Assembly (NCBI GenBank): GCA_031426815.1 | Contig: JASJPG010000059.1 | Location: 1 to 64,000, forward strand | DNA length: 64,000 nt | Source of the DNA: PFJX01 sp031426815 | GTDB lineage: Bacteria; Pseudomonadota; Gammaproteobacteria; Burkholderiales; Thiobacillaceae | Direction: 5' to 3' | Shown: piece by piece, positions 17,898 to 25,792 of the stretch | Layout: the number at the start of each line of letters is the position of its first letter | Numbering within the stretch: the stretch's first letter is position 1 | Made by a program: the position numbers and the translations under genes | The notes under the pieces: generated by a model | Database searches by the model: none | Told to the model about the DNA's origin: nothing | Seen by the model: only the letters and a program-made list of their open reading frames with translations

Positions 17898-18557
17898 TCA
17901 GGCGCTCACAGACAGACCGGCGCTGCTGGCATTGTTCCCGCCAAGGCCATAGGCCTGTGCCAGGTTCATGATCTGCATCAGTACCTCGGCCTCGCTGCTG
18001 GTGTTCGTGGTTGCGGCAGCGCTCTGCCCAGACTGCTTGTAGGCCCGGGTTTCATCGAAGCTGACCTTGCCGTTGCTGTCGGTATCGACCTGATCAAAGT
18101 TGTCGAGGAGGCTGGAGAGCATGCTGGCGCGATTGCTGTCGGCATTGCCGATGGAGGCCAACTGGCTGGTCAGGTCCTCCTGGCTCAGGCCGGCATCATC
18201 CCCGCCCCTTTGCATGCCCATGCCAGCCATGGCGCCGCTCATGCGCATGTTCTGAAACTGGTTGTCCAGGGCATCCGACAGTTTCTTGATGCTGTCGGAC
18301 ATCTCCTGCTGGGTCACCTTGCCGTCGCTGTCGCCATCCAGGGATGCAAAAACATCCTCGGCGCTGGAGCTGCTTGATGCGGGGACGCTCTGAAAGGCGG
18401 TCTGAAGATCCGATTTCTCGATATAACCCTTGCCGCTGGTGTCGAGTTTTGAAAACAGCTCTTCCGCCATCTTTGCTGGATCCTGACGCTGCATCCGACC
18501 CATGCCCTGCATCATCATGGAGGAATTTCCTCCGATACCGCCGATTGCGTTGCTCAT
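17898..18557 (-). CDS. EF-hand calcium-binding protein
   Basis: 219 residues, without a clear signal peptide. Three EF-hand loops are visible: DTSGKGYIEKSD (about residue 39), DGDSDGKVTQQE (about 73) and DTDSNGKVSFDE (about 157). The linkers are Met/Gly/Ser-rich (SSMMMQGMGRMQ, MAGMGMQRGGDD). The composition resembles bacterial EF-hand proteins of the XopAW-like group; a Ca2+ buffer or sensor role is inferred. It has its own terminator and a GATAC-repeat site upstream shared with the adjacent two-component system, so calcium or envelope stress may be the signal. Confidence 0.8.
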   Translation of the reverse strand: MSNAIGGIGGNSSMMMQGMGRMQRQDPAKMAEELFSKLDTSGKGYIEKSDLQTAFQSVPASSSSSAEDVFASLDGDSDGKVTQQEMSDSIKKLSDALDNQFQNMRMSGAMAGMGMQRGGDDAGLSQEDLTSQLASIGNADSNRASMLSSLLDNFDQVDTDSNGKVSFDETRAYKQSGQSAAATTNTSSEAEVLMQIMNLAQAYGLGGNNASSAGLSVSA

Positions 18558-18661
18558 GATTTCTCCTTGAAGGCCTGACGGCCGTGGTGGGTATGGCTCA
18601 GAAACAGGCTGGACCTGTCATATCGAACCCTCGAAGAACACCCACATCATCGCGGCGTAAC

Positions 18662-18698
18662 GTATCGGCGACGTATCCTGATGTATCGCTTTGTTTCA
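18662..18698 (-). promoter_or_regulatory. Triple GATAC repeat upstream of the EF-hand gene
   Basis: On the minus strand: TGAAACAAAGCGATACA, then GGATACG, then CGATACG, i.e. GTATC on the plus strand at 18662, 18673 and 18683 (spacing 11 and 10). The 13-mer ACAAAGCGATACA is identical to that at 20885-20897 before the two-component genes. Centre is about 120 bases upstream of the EF-hand start. Confidence 0.65.
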
Positions 18699-18779
18699 TT
18701 CGACTCCCGCAATGCGGCAATCTCGGTGTGGTGTCCGCCAGGTTGCCCCAAACCCATTCAGCGGATCGGCCGGATCACT

Positions 18780-20105
18780 TCAATCATGCGGCCCCTCTGG
18801 CAGGCGCGGCACGCCGACCCAGGCCGCGAGCCCGCCCTCGGGCCGGTTCTCCAGCCAGACCCGCCAGCCGTTGGCCTGGGCGAGCTGGCGCACGATGGCC
18901 AACCCGAGGCCGGTGCCGCCGGTGGCGGGATTGCGCGAGGACTCCACTCGGTGGAAGGGGCGGAACACCGACTCCAGCTGGTCTTCCGGGATGCCCGGCC
19001 CCCGGTCCAGCACGCCGATGCGGCAAGCGCCGTCGCCAGGCTCGGCCCTGAGCTCCACGGGGCTGTCGCCGGCGTAGCGCTGGGCATTGGCCAGGAGATT
19101 GGCCAGTACGCGGCGCAGGGCGGCGGGCGGCACGACAAGCTGGAGATTCGGGCAGCGCACAAGAACCTCGGCGCCCGATTCCCGCGCCCGCTCGGCCAGT
19201 TCCTCCAGCAAATCGGCAAGGTCTACTTGGGCCGCCGTCTCCTGGCCCAGGCCGCGCGCCAGGTTCAACAGCTCTCCGACCAGGCGGTTCATCTCCTCGA
19301 TATCCTGGTCCAGCCGCGCGGTCCAGGCCGGGTCGGGGCGGCGCTCCAGCATCTCCAGGGCGAGCCGCATGCGCGCCAGCGGCGTGCGCAGGTCGTGGGA
19401 CAGGCCCGCCAACAGGGTGGTGCGCGCATCCAGCAGGTCTCGCACCTGACTGGCCAGCTCGTTGAAACGGCGCGCCAGGGCGGCAAGCTCGCGCGGGCCG
19501 GTTTCGGGCAGCAGTTCGGGCGTCTCGCCGCGTCCCAGGGCGGCGGCGGCGAGACCGAAACGCTCGAGCGGGGCGACGGTGCGGCGGGCGAGCCACCAGG
19601 CCGCGAATCCCGCCAGCACGAGGCCCGCGGCCAGGGTCGACAATCCGGCGGCCACGGGCTGGGGGCCGATGCGGTCATGCGAAAAACCGACCCATAACAT
19701 TCGTCTGCCGCTGGGCAAACCGACCCAATGCCAGGTTTTGCCAGTTTTTTCAGTACTCGCCAGGGTGATGGCCGTCCCGGCGCGCCGGGTCAACTCCGAC
19801 TCCAGGAGGCGCAAATAGGGACCGCCCTTGAGCGTCTGCGTGGCGACAGCAGGCCGGCGAGTGGCGAAGAACAGTCCATGCGAGGCCGCCAGTTCCCGCT
19901 CGAAGGCGGGCCGGGTGTCGGGCGGCAGTTCGCTCCAGGTCTGGGTGGAAAGCACCATCAGCCCGGCCAGGTCGCTGGCCGCGCCGCGGGCCATGGGCAG
20001 CAGGAGAAAAAAAGCCACGGCCAGCGCGGCCAGGATCTCGAACAACACGAACACCAGGGCAAGCCGGATCGCGTTTTGCTGGCTGAGGCTCAAGGCGGGC
20101 CGCAT
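18780..20105 (-). CDS. EnvZ-like sensor histidine kinase
   Basis: 441 residues. Two membrane segments (IRLALVFVLFEILAALAVAFFLLL and GLSTLAAGLVLAGFAAWWLA) flank a periplasmic domain of about 120 residues. A HAMP region follows, then the H-box SHDLRTPLARMRLALEML with the phosphoacceptor His, an N-box (LRRVLANLLANAQRYAG), DRGPGIP, and the G-box GGTGLGLAIVRQLA. The gene starts six bases after the response regulator stop, so they are one operon. The signal is unknown; the neighbouring MipA-like and EF-hand genes suggest envelope or calcium sensing. Confidence 0.93.
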   Translation of the reverse strand: MRPALSLSQQNAIRLALVFVLFEILAALAVAFFLLLPMARGAASDLAGLMVLSTQTWSELPPDTRPAFERELAASHGLFFATRRPAVATQTLKGGPYLRLLESELTRRAGTAITLASTEKTGKTWHWVGLPSGRRMLWVGFSHDRIGPQPVAAGLSTLAAGLVLAGFAAWWLARRTVAPLERFGLAAAALGRGETPELLPETGPRELAALARRFNELASQVRDLLDARTTLLAGLSHDLRTPLARMRLALEMLERRPDPAWTARLDQDIEEMNRLVGELLNLARGLGQETAAQVDLADLLEELAERARESGAEVLVRCPNLQLVVPPAALRRVLANLLANAQRYAGDSPVELRAEPGDGACRIGVLDRGPGIPEDQLESVFRPFHRVESSRNPATGGTGLGLAIVRQLAQANGWRVWLENRPEGGLAAWVGVPRLPEGPHD

Positions 20106-20111
20106 GGCGGG

Positions 20112-20831
20112 TCAGGTCCCGGCGCCGCGCGGGTTGAACAGATAGCCCTCGCCGCGCACGGTGCGGATGTAGACCGGGTTGGCGGGGTCGGGTTCGAGCT
20201 TGCGTCGCAGGCGCGCCACCCGGAGGTCCACGGTGCGGTCGTTGGGGTCCCATTCGTAGCCCTTGAGCAGGTCCATCAAGATGTCGCGGGTCAACACCCG
20301 ATTGGGGCGCTCGGTGAACGCCTTGATCAGATCGAATTCCGCGCCCGAGAGGCCCAGATCGATGTCGTCCTTGAGCAGGCGCCGAGCCGCCAAGTCCAGG
20401 CAATAGGGGCCAAAGCGGTAGGCCTCCTGATCCGGCATGGATGGCGCGGCCTGGGCGCGCCGCAGCAGCGCGCGCAGCCGGGCGAGCAGTTCGCGCGGGC
20501 TGAAGGGCTTGGCCAGGTAATCGTCGGCCCCCATCTCCAGCCCCACCACCCGATCGGTCTCCTCGCCGCGAGCGGAGAGGATGAGAACGGGGATGGCAGC
20601 CGCCGCGCCCGCTTGCGCCCGTAGTGTCCGGGTGAGCGTCAGGCCGTCCTCGCCGGGCAGCATCAGGTCCAGCACGATGGCATCCGGTCGGGCCTGTTCG
20701 ATGGCACGCCGCATTCCGGCCCCGTCGCCGGCCAGGTCGACGACGAAGCCGGTGTCGGTCAGATAGGCGGAGAGCAGATCCCGCAACGCGGGATCGTCAT
20801 CCACCACCAGGATGCGCGAGGGTGGGTTCAT
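20112..20831 (-). CDS. OmpR-family response regulator
   Basis: 239 residues. The receiver domain has the acidic pair VVDDDP, the phosphoacceptor Asp in AIVLDLMLPGEDG and the Lys in YLAKPFSP. The C-terminal winged helix has SGAEFDLIKAFTERPNRVLTRDILMDLLKG and VRTVRGEGYLF-type ending (IRTVRGEGYLFNP). The ATG at 20831 starts directly at the receiver domain. Divergent to two small secreted-protein genes, with an array of G[AC]TAC repeats every 10 bp in between, which is a likely binding site for this regulator. Confidence 0.94.
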   Translation of the reverse strand: MNPPSRILVVDDDPALRDLLSAYLTDTGFVVDLAGDGAGMRRAIEQARPDAIVLDLMLPGEDGLTLTRTLRAQAGAAAAIPVLILSARGEETDRVVGLEMGADDYLAKPFSPRELLARLRALLRRAQAAPSMPDQEAYRFGPYCLDLAARRLLKDDIDLGLSGAEFDLIKAFTERPNRVLTRDILMDLLKGYEWDPNDRTVDLRVARLRRKLEPDPANPVYIRTVRGEGYLFNPRGAGT

Positions 20832-20871
20832 GGCGGCAGTGTAATCGCGGCGCCGGCTGGCGGACTGGCTG

Positions 20872-20906
20872 GCTACGCACTGATACAAAGCGATACACGC
20901 CGCTAC
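20872..20906 (+). promoter_or_regulatory. G[AC]TAC direct-repeat array between divergent genes
   Basis: GCTAC at 20872, GATAC at 20882, GATAC at 20892 and GCTAC at 20902 follow at exactly 10-bp spacing, in the orientation of the downstream plus-strand gene. The stretch ACAAAGCGATACA is shared with the EF-hand gene site. The position, 40-80 bases before the response-regulator start and about 85-115 before the secreted-protein gene, suits control of both directions. Confidence 0.7.
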
Positions 20907-20986
20907 ATGGGTGCAAACGCGCGGCTACACGACCCGCCCAGAATGGGCAGCGTCGAAACCGAAGCGAACTTGCCCTTGAATCTCGA

Positions 20987-21316
20987 ATGGCCATGAAAAA
21001 CGCAATCCTCCCCATCCTGCTCTGTGTCCTGCTCGCGCCGGCCATCGCCGTTGCGGCAGACGGCGCGGGGGAGGGGGCGACGCGCCGATCGCTGGACCTC
21101 TCACTGCCACGCGATGTTCTGCCCGAAACCTGGAGCCCGCCGTCCGCTGGAATTGGAAATGTCACGCCACTGCCCGACCTGGGCGGCCCGCGCATGGGCA
21201 ATTCCAACCCCACGCAGCACGGCGGACACCGGGGTGACCTGCCTTACGGCGCCGGTTACGAAGCCAGGCAAAGTGGTGGCGGTGGCCATGGGCGGGGCGG
21301 GGGACGGGGGCGCTGA
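20987..21316 (+). CDS. Small secreted Gly-rich protein, unknown function
   Basis: About 109 residues from the ATG at 20987 (or 20993). Signal peptide KNAILPILLCVLLAPAIAVAAD. The mature protein has no Cys, a middle part with LDLSLPRDVLPETW and a Gly/His/Arg-rich end (GGGGHGRGGGRGR). I know no family. It lies downstream of the GATAC array and is followed closely by a second small secreted Gly-rich protein; both are likely targets of the divergent two-component system. Confidence 0.6.
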   Translation: MAMKNAILPILLCVLLAPAIAVAADGAGEGATRRSLDLSLPRDVLPETWSPPSAGIGNVTPLPDLGGPRMGNSNPTQHGGHRGDLPYGAGYEARQSGGGGHGRGGGRGR

Positions 21317-21355
21317 AGTTCGACACTCCTCTACATTGATCGAAAGGAAAGCATC

Positions 21356-21700
21356 ATGAAAAAGACTGTTCTTCTCACCCGGATTGCCTTGGTGGCGCTG
21401 GCCACCCTGACCCTGACGCTGGATGCCCAGGCCCGTGGCGGTGGGGGCTGCGGCACGGGTGGCATGAGTCAGGGCGGCTACGGCCAGATGGGCGGCCAGA
21501 GCCGGGGCCAGCAACCAGGCGACATGACCCGCTCCCGCGACGCTTCGCAGGATGGCGCCATGCAGCAGGACCGGCAGATGCGCCAGGAGCAGAGGCAGGC
21601 CGAGGCGGACGCGGGAACCATGGAGCAGCGCCGCGATATGCGCCAGGAGCATCGACAACAGGCTACCCCAGCGGCTGAGACAACGACCGTTACGCCTTGA
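21356..21700 (+). CDS. Small secreted Gly/Gln/Arg-rich protein, unknown function
   Basis: 114 residues. Signal peptide (LLTRIALVALATLTLTLDAQA), then a Gly-rich part with one Cys (GGGGCGTGGMSQGGYGQMGG) and a strongly charged helical stretch with repeated QxxQMRQEQRQ and RRDMRQEHRQQ units. A Shine-Dalgarno (GAAAGGAAAG) precedes the ATG. Forty bases separate it from the previous small secreted gene, so they are one transcript. The function is unknown. Confidence 0.6.
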   Translation: MKKTVLLTRIALVALATLTLTLDAQARGGGGCGTGGMSQGGYGQMGGQSRGQQPGDMTRSRDASQDGAMQQDRQMRQEQRQAEADAGTMEQRRDMRQEHRQQATPAAETTTVTP

Positions 21701-21724
21701 ACGGTATCTCCTTCCTCGCAAGGA

Positions 21725-21740
21725 GGGGGGATAACCCCCC
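21725..21740. terminator. GGGGGG-ATAA-CCCCCC hairpin between convergent genes
   Basis: A perfect 6-bp GC stem with a 4-base loop lies between the plus-strand gene ending at 21700 and the minus-strand gene ending at 21743. It lacks a clear T-run, so its termination strength is uncertain. Confidence 0.45.
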
Positions 21741-21742
21741 AT

Positions 21743-22462
21743 TCACCAGGTCAGTTGCTCCAACCAGACACCCAGCATCCGGGCCCCGGCCGCGCGCAGG
21801 CCAGGGCCGATTTCATGGCTGCTCCGCCGTAGCGCGGCGATGTCGATGCCGGCGGCGGACAACTCGCAGGTGTGGCCGATCAGCCATTGCTCGATGCGGC
21901 GGCTATCCGCCTCCGCATGGAACTGGAGCGCCAGGACGTTGTTGCCCAGGGAGAAGGCCTGATTCTCGTACACCTCGCTGCTGGCCAGAAGTTGCGCGCC
22001 TTGCGGAAGGTCGAAGGTGTCGCCGTGCCAGTGCAGCACCGGCTGCGAAGCAAGCGCGGCGAGGCAGGAGCGCTCTCCCGCGTCGGTGAGGCGGATGCCG
22101 CTCCAGCCAATTTCCTTCTTGCCGCCGGGATAGACGCGAGCGCCAAGCACCGCCGCGATGAGCTGCGCGCCGAGACAGATGCCCAGGGTGGGGCGTCCCG
22201 CTGCCAGGCGATTTTCCAGCGCCAAAAGTTCTTCCTTGAGGAACGGATAACGCTCGGTTTCGTAAACCCCAATGGGGCCGCCGAGGATTACAGCAAGATC
22301 GGCCTCCCGCATGGAATCCGTTAGATTGTCGATGCCGGCGTCCAGGGTGGATACCGACCACCCCCGTTGCGCCAGCACTTCGCCAAAAATGCCCGTGTCT
22401 TCGAAGGCCATATGGCGGATGACTGCCACACGGCGGGGTGTCACTGGATTGACCATTGCCAT
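21743..22462 (-). CDS. Class I glutamine amidotransferase-like protein
   Basis: 239 residues. The GATase1 triad is visible: nucleophile Cys in LGICLGAQLIAAVLG, His in ALQFHAEAD and the following acidic residue. The sequence begins RRVAVIRHMAFEDTGIFGEVL, typical of stand-alone GMP-synthase-like amidotransferases (YfeJ/GAT1_2.1 type). The ATG at 22462 has GGGAGA six bases upstream. These enzymes hydrolyse glutamine or gamma-glutamyl groups; the substrate is not predictable. Divergent from the radical SAM gene. Confidence 0.85.
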   Translation of the reverse strand: MAMVNPVTPRRVAVIRHMAFEDTGIFGEVLAQRGWSVSTLDAGIDNLTDSMREADLAVILGGPIGVYETERYPFLKEELLALENRLAAGRPTLGICLGAQLIAAVLGARVYPGGKKEIGWSGIRLTDAGERSCLAALASQPVLHWHGDTFDLPQGAQLLASSEVYENQAFSLGNNVLALQFHAEADSRRIEQWLIGHTCELSAAGIDIAALRRSSHEIGPGLRAAGARMLGVWLEQLTW

Positions 22463-22793
22463 TCTCCCTGCTTGAAAAAAAAGATAAGTTGCGCCTTGCG
22501 GTATTCGCCCGCCATGAAAGCGGAAGCGCGGCGCGGATGCCTTGACTTCGCTCAGTGCGCGGGATGTGGCAACCGGGCGGTGCCGGCGGCGACAGGCGTC
22601 AAACGACCATTTTTTTGAATCCACCATGTGTCTTCGCAGCGACCGTTGTACATCCCTTCGCCGCCTCGCCTTATCGGCCGCGATGGCCGACGGCCGGTTG
22701 CGCTTCGGCGTGGTCGCGCAGCCCAACAAGCACGGCCCTCCTGTCCTTTTTCGCTGATGTAGCGATGACCGCGCCCCGGCGCGGACTTCATTC
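22463..22793. other. Intergenic region, no recognised feature
   Basis: About 330 bases between the amidotransferase and the radical SAM gene. I see no sigma-54 motif, tRNA or transposase relic. A short minus-strand frame is open here but has low-complexity Arg/Gly composition and no support. Confidence 0.4.
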
Positions 22794-23984
22794 ATTTCCA
22801 GGCGAAGAAGGGCCATAAACACCCACACCATACAATTTGCTTCCGCGACCACGCGGCCCCCCGTTTCCGACGTCGATCCCATCGTCGGCGGCCGCGTCGA
22901 ACTACAACTCCTCACCACCCTCAAGTGCAACCTGAAATGCAGCTATTGCTCGCTGGGTGTGGGCGAGGTTCTCGGCTCCCAGACCGAGCTGAAATACGAC
23001 ATCGACCAACTGGCCGCCTTCGTCGACAAGCACCTGCGCGATAAGGAGGTCTATGTCACTTTCTATGGCGGTGAACCGACGCTGAACCGGGCCATGATGG
23101 AAAGCGTCATGCGCCGTTTCCCGGAATTCCGCTTCCAGTTGCAGACCAACGGCACGCTGTTGGACAGCCTGCCCGACTGGATGCTGCACCGGTTGTCCAA
23201 CATCCTGGTCTCCATCGACGGCGGCGAGCGGACCACGGACGGCTATCGCGGGCGCGGTGTCTGGCGCCAGGTGTTGAAGAACGTGGAACATGTGCGCGAC
23301 CGCCTCGGCGGCAGCTTCACCGCGCGGGTGACCTGGGGCCACCCCGACACCTCCTTCGAGGAGCTCGACGACCTCGCCGAATCTTTCGATTACCTGTACT
23401 GGCAGTTCGTCGCCGACGAGCAGTATTTCGAGGATTCCCTGGACAAGCGCAAAGCCGTTCTGGTCCAGCTCATCGACAAGTTCTTCCGTCGTACCGACAA
23501 GCTCTACCCGTTGATCCCGATCATGGGCATGGTGCGCAACAAGGTACTGCCCAACCGCGCCGTGGAGCGCTACGACGGCCAGACCCAGTGCCGCGTCTCC
23601 ACCCACCTCATCAACGTCATGCCGGACGGCAAGATATTCCCCTGTCCGGACATGATGTACGCGCCCGCCATGCAGATGGGCGAGATTCAGGGCAACTGGC
23701 TGCAGAAAAGCCCGCTGCAACCGCACCCGGACATGCCCTGCGCCCCCTGCGAGGCGTATGCTTGGTGTCGCGGCAACTGCATGAAGAACCTCTACCTGGG
23801 CTACGTGAAGAAGGACGAGCGCTACCGCGCCAACGTGGTCGAGCCGATCTGCGAACTGGTTCGCTTCATGGGCCGCGAGATCGACCGCCACGACCCGCAC
23901 GCCTGGTTCGCCCAAGCCGCGCTGCCGGTGCGCAAGCAACTGATCGACGCGGAGGTTTACGAGTACGTCGAGATCATGCCGTGA
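22794..23984 (+). CDS. Radical SAM/SPASM-domain protein with unclear start
   Basis: The radical SAM cluster motif is CNLKCSYC (22926-22949), preceded by VGGRVELQLLTTLK. The GGEP-like motif FYGGEPTLN and SIDGGERTTDGYRG follow, and a C-terminal SPASM-like region has CRV...MPDGKIFPCPD, CAPCEAYAWCRGNC and PICEL, enough Cys for auxiliary Fe-S clusters. Such enzymes modify peptides or proteins. The frame opens after a TGA at 22755, but no ATG, GTG or TTG precedes the first cluster Cys; the first GTG (22959) is after it. An ATT (22794), ATA (22815) or an assembly error must be considered. The stop overlaps the DUF3079 GTG (GTGA). Confidence 0.8.
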   Translation: MSRRRRAINTHTIQFASATTRPPVSDVDPIVGGRVELQLLTTLKCNLKCSYCSLGVGEVLGSQTELKYDIDQLAAFVDKHLRDKEVYVTFYGGEPTLNRAMMESVMRRFPEFRFQLQTNGTLLDSLPDWMLHRLSNILVSIDGGERTTDGYRGRGVWRQVLKNVEHVRDRLGGSFTARVTWGHPDTSFEELDDLAESFDYLYWQFVADEQYFEDSLDKRKAVLVQLIDKFFRRTDKLYPLIPIMGMVRNKVLPNRAVERYDGQTQCRVSTHLINVMPDGKIFPCPDMMYAPAMQMGEIQGNWLQKSPLQPHPDMPCAPCEAYAWCRGNCMKNLYLGYVKKDERYRANVVEPICELVRFMGREIDRHDPHAWFAQAALPVRKQLIDAEVYEYVEIMP

Positions 23985-24196
23985 GAAAGACACAAAGATT
24001 TCCGTTGAATCCCAAACACCCCGAGCGCATTTGCTGGGGGTGCGACAAGTACTGTCCGGCGGATTCCCTGATGTGCGGAAATGGCTCCGGCCGTACCGAG
24101 CATCCGGCCGAGATGCTGGGCGAGGATTGGTATAAGGAAGGAGACTGGGGCTTGGATGCCGAGGAGGCGGCGGAAAAGCCCGTGAGCCCACCCTGA
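23981..24196 (+). CDS. DUF3079 family protein
   Basis: 71 residues from a GTG that overlaps the radical SAM stop. The sequence RFPLNPKHPERICWGCDKYC...CGNGSGRTEHPAEMLGEDW is the conserved core of DUF3079, with four Cys that could bind a metal. The function is unknown. Translational coupling to the radical SAM/SPASM gene raises the possibility that it is that enzyme's partner or substrate (inference). Confidence 0.85.
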   Translation: MRKTQRFPLNPKHPERICWGCDKYCPADSLMCGNGSGRTEHPAEMLGEDWYKEGDWGLDAEEAAEKPVSPP

Positions 24197-24212
24197 TGCC
24201 GCCCGGCGGAGA

Positions 24213-25616
24213 TCACTCCGCCGCGTCGGCCAGGCCGTATTGCTTCAGCTTTTTCCACAGTGTCGTGCGCGACATGCCCAGCTTTCTCGCGGTCGCCGCG
24301 CGGTTTCCCCCGTTTTCCCGAAGCGCCCGCGACAACACTTCCTTTTCGTTTCCTCTCTGCTCGGGCGGGGCGCGATAGTAGTGTTGCACGAGGCTGGAGG
24401 GGGGCACCCGCGCGGACTCCGCCCGTGAATCGGCGATCGCATGCCCGGATTCCCGCACTTCGGGCGGAAGATGATGCGGCAGCACGGTCGTTCCATCCGC
24501 ATGCACCAGGGCATATTCGAGCGCATTCGCCAGTTCCCTGACATTGCCCGGCCAGTCATGGGCGCAGAGGGCGTCCAGCGCCTCGGCGGACACCTGGACG
24601 TCGCGCCCCTGATGGCGGCCGCGCATGTTGGCGAGCAGGGGATGAACCAGCAGCGGAATATCCTCCCGGCGTTCGCGCAGGGCCGGCACATGCAGAGGAA
24701 GCACACGCAGCCGGTAATAAAGGTCCGCCCTGAATTCCCCGTTGCGCACCATGGCGGGCAGGTCGCGGTGCGTCGCCGCGATGATCCTGACATCGACCTT
24801 GCGCGTCTGGTTCTCGCCCAGCCGCTCGATTTCCCGCTCCTGCAACACGCGCAACAGCTTGACCTGGACGCTCAGCGGCACCTCGCCGATCTCGTCGAGC
24901 AGCAGCGTGCCGCCGTGGGCGGCTTCGAATCGCCCTTCGCGGGCCGCCGCCGCGCCGGTGAATGCCCCACGGGTATGGCCGAACAATTCGCCTTCAAGCA
25001 ACTGTTCCGGAAACGCCGCGCAATGCACCCGCAGATAAGGTCCCTTGGCGCGACTCGAATTGTCGTGCAGCGCGCGGGCGACCAGTTCCTTGCCGGTGCC
25101 GCTCTCCCCGGTGATGAGGACGCTCGCCTCGCTCGCCGCCGCAAGGAGGATCTGGTGGAACAAATCCTGCATCAGCGCGCCGTGCCCCACCAGGCCACCC
25201 AACTGCATGCGCTCGCTGGCCGCCTCTTCGAGCCGGACTTCCTGGGTGCGGTCTCGTAAGACCACGGCGCAGTAGGCAAAGTCGGCGTCCGAAGGCAGCA
25301 CCATCGCCCACATGCGCAGCGGCACCAGTTCACCGTCCGGCCGCTGGACCACGAGATCCTGAACCAGTTTTTCCCCGTTCATACTCGCCATCAGCGTGCA
25401 ATTGCGTTGTATCTCGCAATTCCGGGCGCAGGCGGTGCCCTGGAACAGGCCGGGACAGAGCTGGTTCAGAATCTCGTCGTGGCGCCGGCCCAGCATCCGC
25501 CGCGCCGCCTCGTTGACCGCCACGACCTGGCGGCGCTGGTCGAGAAAGAGGATGCCTTCTTCAAGGTTGTCGAGGAAATGCGTCAATCCCGCCAAGGTAA
25601 TCATCATGCCGCCCAA
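24213..25616 (-). CDS. Sigma-54-dependent activator with Cys-rich PAS domain
   Basis: 467 residues. An N-terminal PAS domain (LDNLEEGILFLDQRRQVVAVNEAARRML) carries the Cys cluster CPGLFQGTACARNCEIQRNC. The AAA+ domain has Walker A GESGTGKE, the sigma-54 contact loop GAFTGA, Walker B LLLDEIGE and the R-finger region YRLRVLPL. A Fis-type HTH (GNRAATARKLGMSRTTLWKKLKQYG) ends the protein. The Cys cluster may hold a metal or react with oxidants or sulfane sulfur. Two GTTCA-N3-TGAAC dyads and a sigma-54 promoter on the divergent side are the likely targets. ATGs at 25607 and 25604 are alternative starts. Confidence 0.93.
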   Translation of the reverse strand: MGGMMITLAGLTHFLDNLEEGILFLDQRRQVVAVNEAARRMLGRRHDEILNQLCPGLFQGTACARNCEIQRNCTLMASMNGEKLVQDLVVQRPDGELVPLRMWAMVLPSDADFAYCAVVLRDRTQEVRLEEAASERMQLGGLVGHGALMQDLFHQILLAAASEASVLITGESGTGKELVARALHDNSSRAKGPYLRVHCAAFPEQLLEGELFGHTRGAFTGAAAAREGRFEAAHGGTLLLDEIGEVPLSVQVKLLRVLQEREIERLGENQTRKVDVRIIAATHRDLPAMVRNGEFRADLYYRLRVLPLHVPALRERREDIPLLVHPLLANMRGRHQGRDVQVSAEALDALCAHDWPGNVRELANALEYALVHADGTTVLPHHLPPEVRESGHAIADSRAESARVPPSSLVQHYYRAPPEQRGNEKEVLSRALRENGGNRAATARKLGMSRTTLWKKLKQYGLADAAE

Positions 25617-25620
25617 AAAC

Positions 25621-25659
25621 GTTCAGTATGAACATCATGTTAACGTTCATGTTGAACGA
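25621..25659 (+). promoter_or_regulatory. Two GTTCA-N3-TGAAC dyads (likely activator sites)
   Basis: GTTCAGTATGAAC (25621-25633) and GTTCATGTTGAAC (25647-25659) are perfect 5-bp palindromes 26 bases apart. They lie right before the activator start and 62-100 bases upstream of the -24 element at 25721, the normal place for enhancer sites of sigma-54 activators. Confidence 0.75.
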
Positions 25660-25720
25660 TGGCAATGCGGAAATGGCTTGTAATTATAGATAACGTATTG
25701 ATTATTAACAATTCATGTGT

Positions 25721-25735
25721 TGGCACGGTTACTGC
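25721..25735 (+). promoter_or_regulatory. Sigma-54 promoter
   Basis: TGGCACGGTTACTGC has the GG (-24) and GC (-12) with the required 10-base gap; the consensus is TGGCACG-N4-TTGC, with one mismatch. Transcription would start near 25747, about 46 bases before the ATG at 25793. Confidence 0.78.
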
Positions 25736-25792
25736 TATAAATGGTTTGTCCAGTTAGACATCCACGCCTCAACCGTTAAAGGAATGAACGCC

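Noticed and set aside
20987..21700. The two Gly-rich secreted proteins as RiPP precursors for the radical SAM enzyme
   Set aside because: They carry Sec-type signal peptides, lie behind the two-component array rather than beside the radical SAM gene, and show no core-peptide repeats or conserved leader.
22765..22818. ATG at 22765 as the start of the radical SAM gene
   Set aside because: It is in another frame and stops at a TAA (22816-22818); it would need a frameshift to reach the cluster motif.
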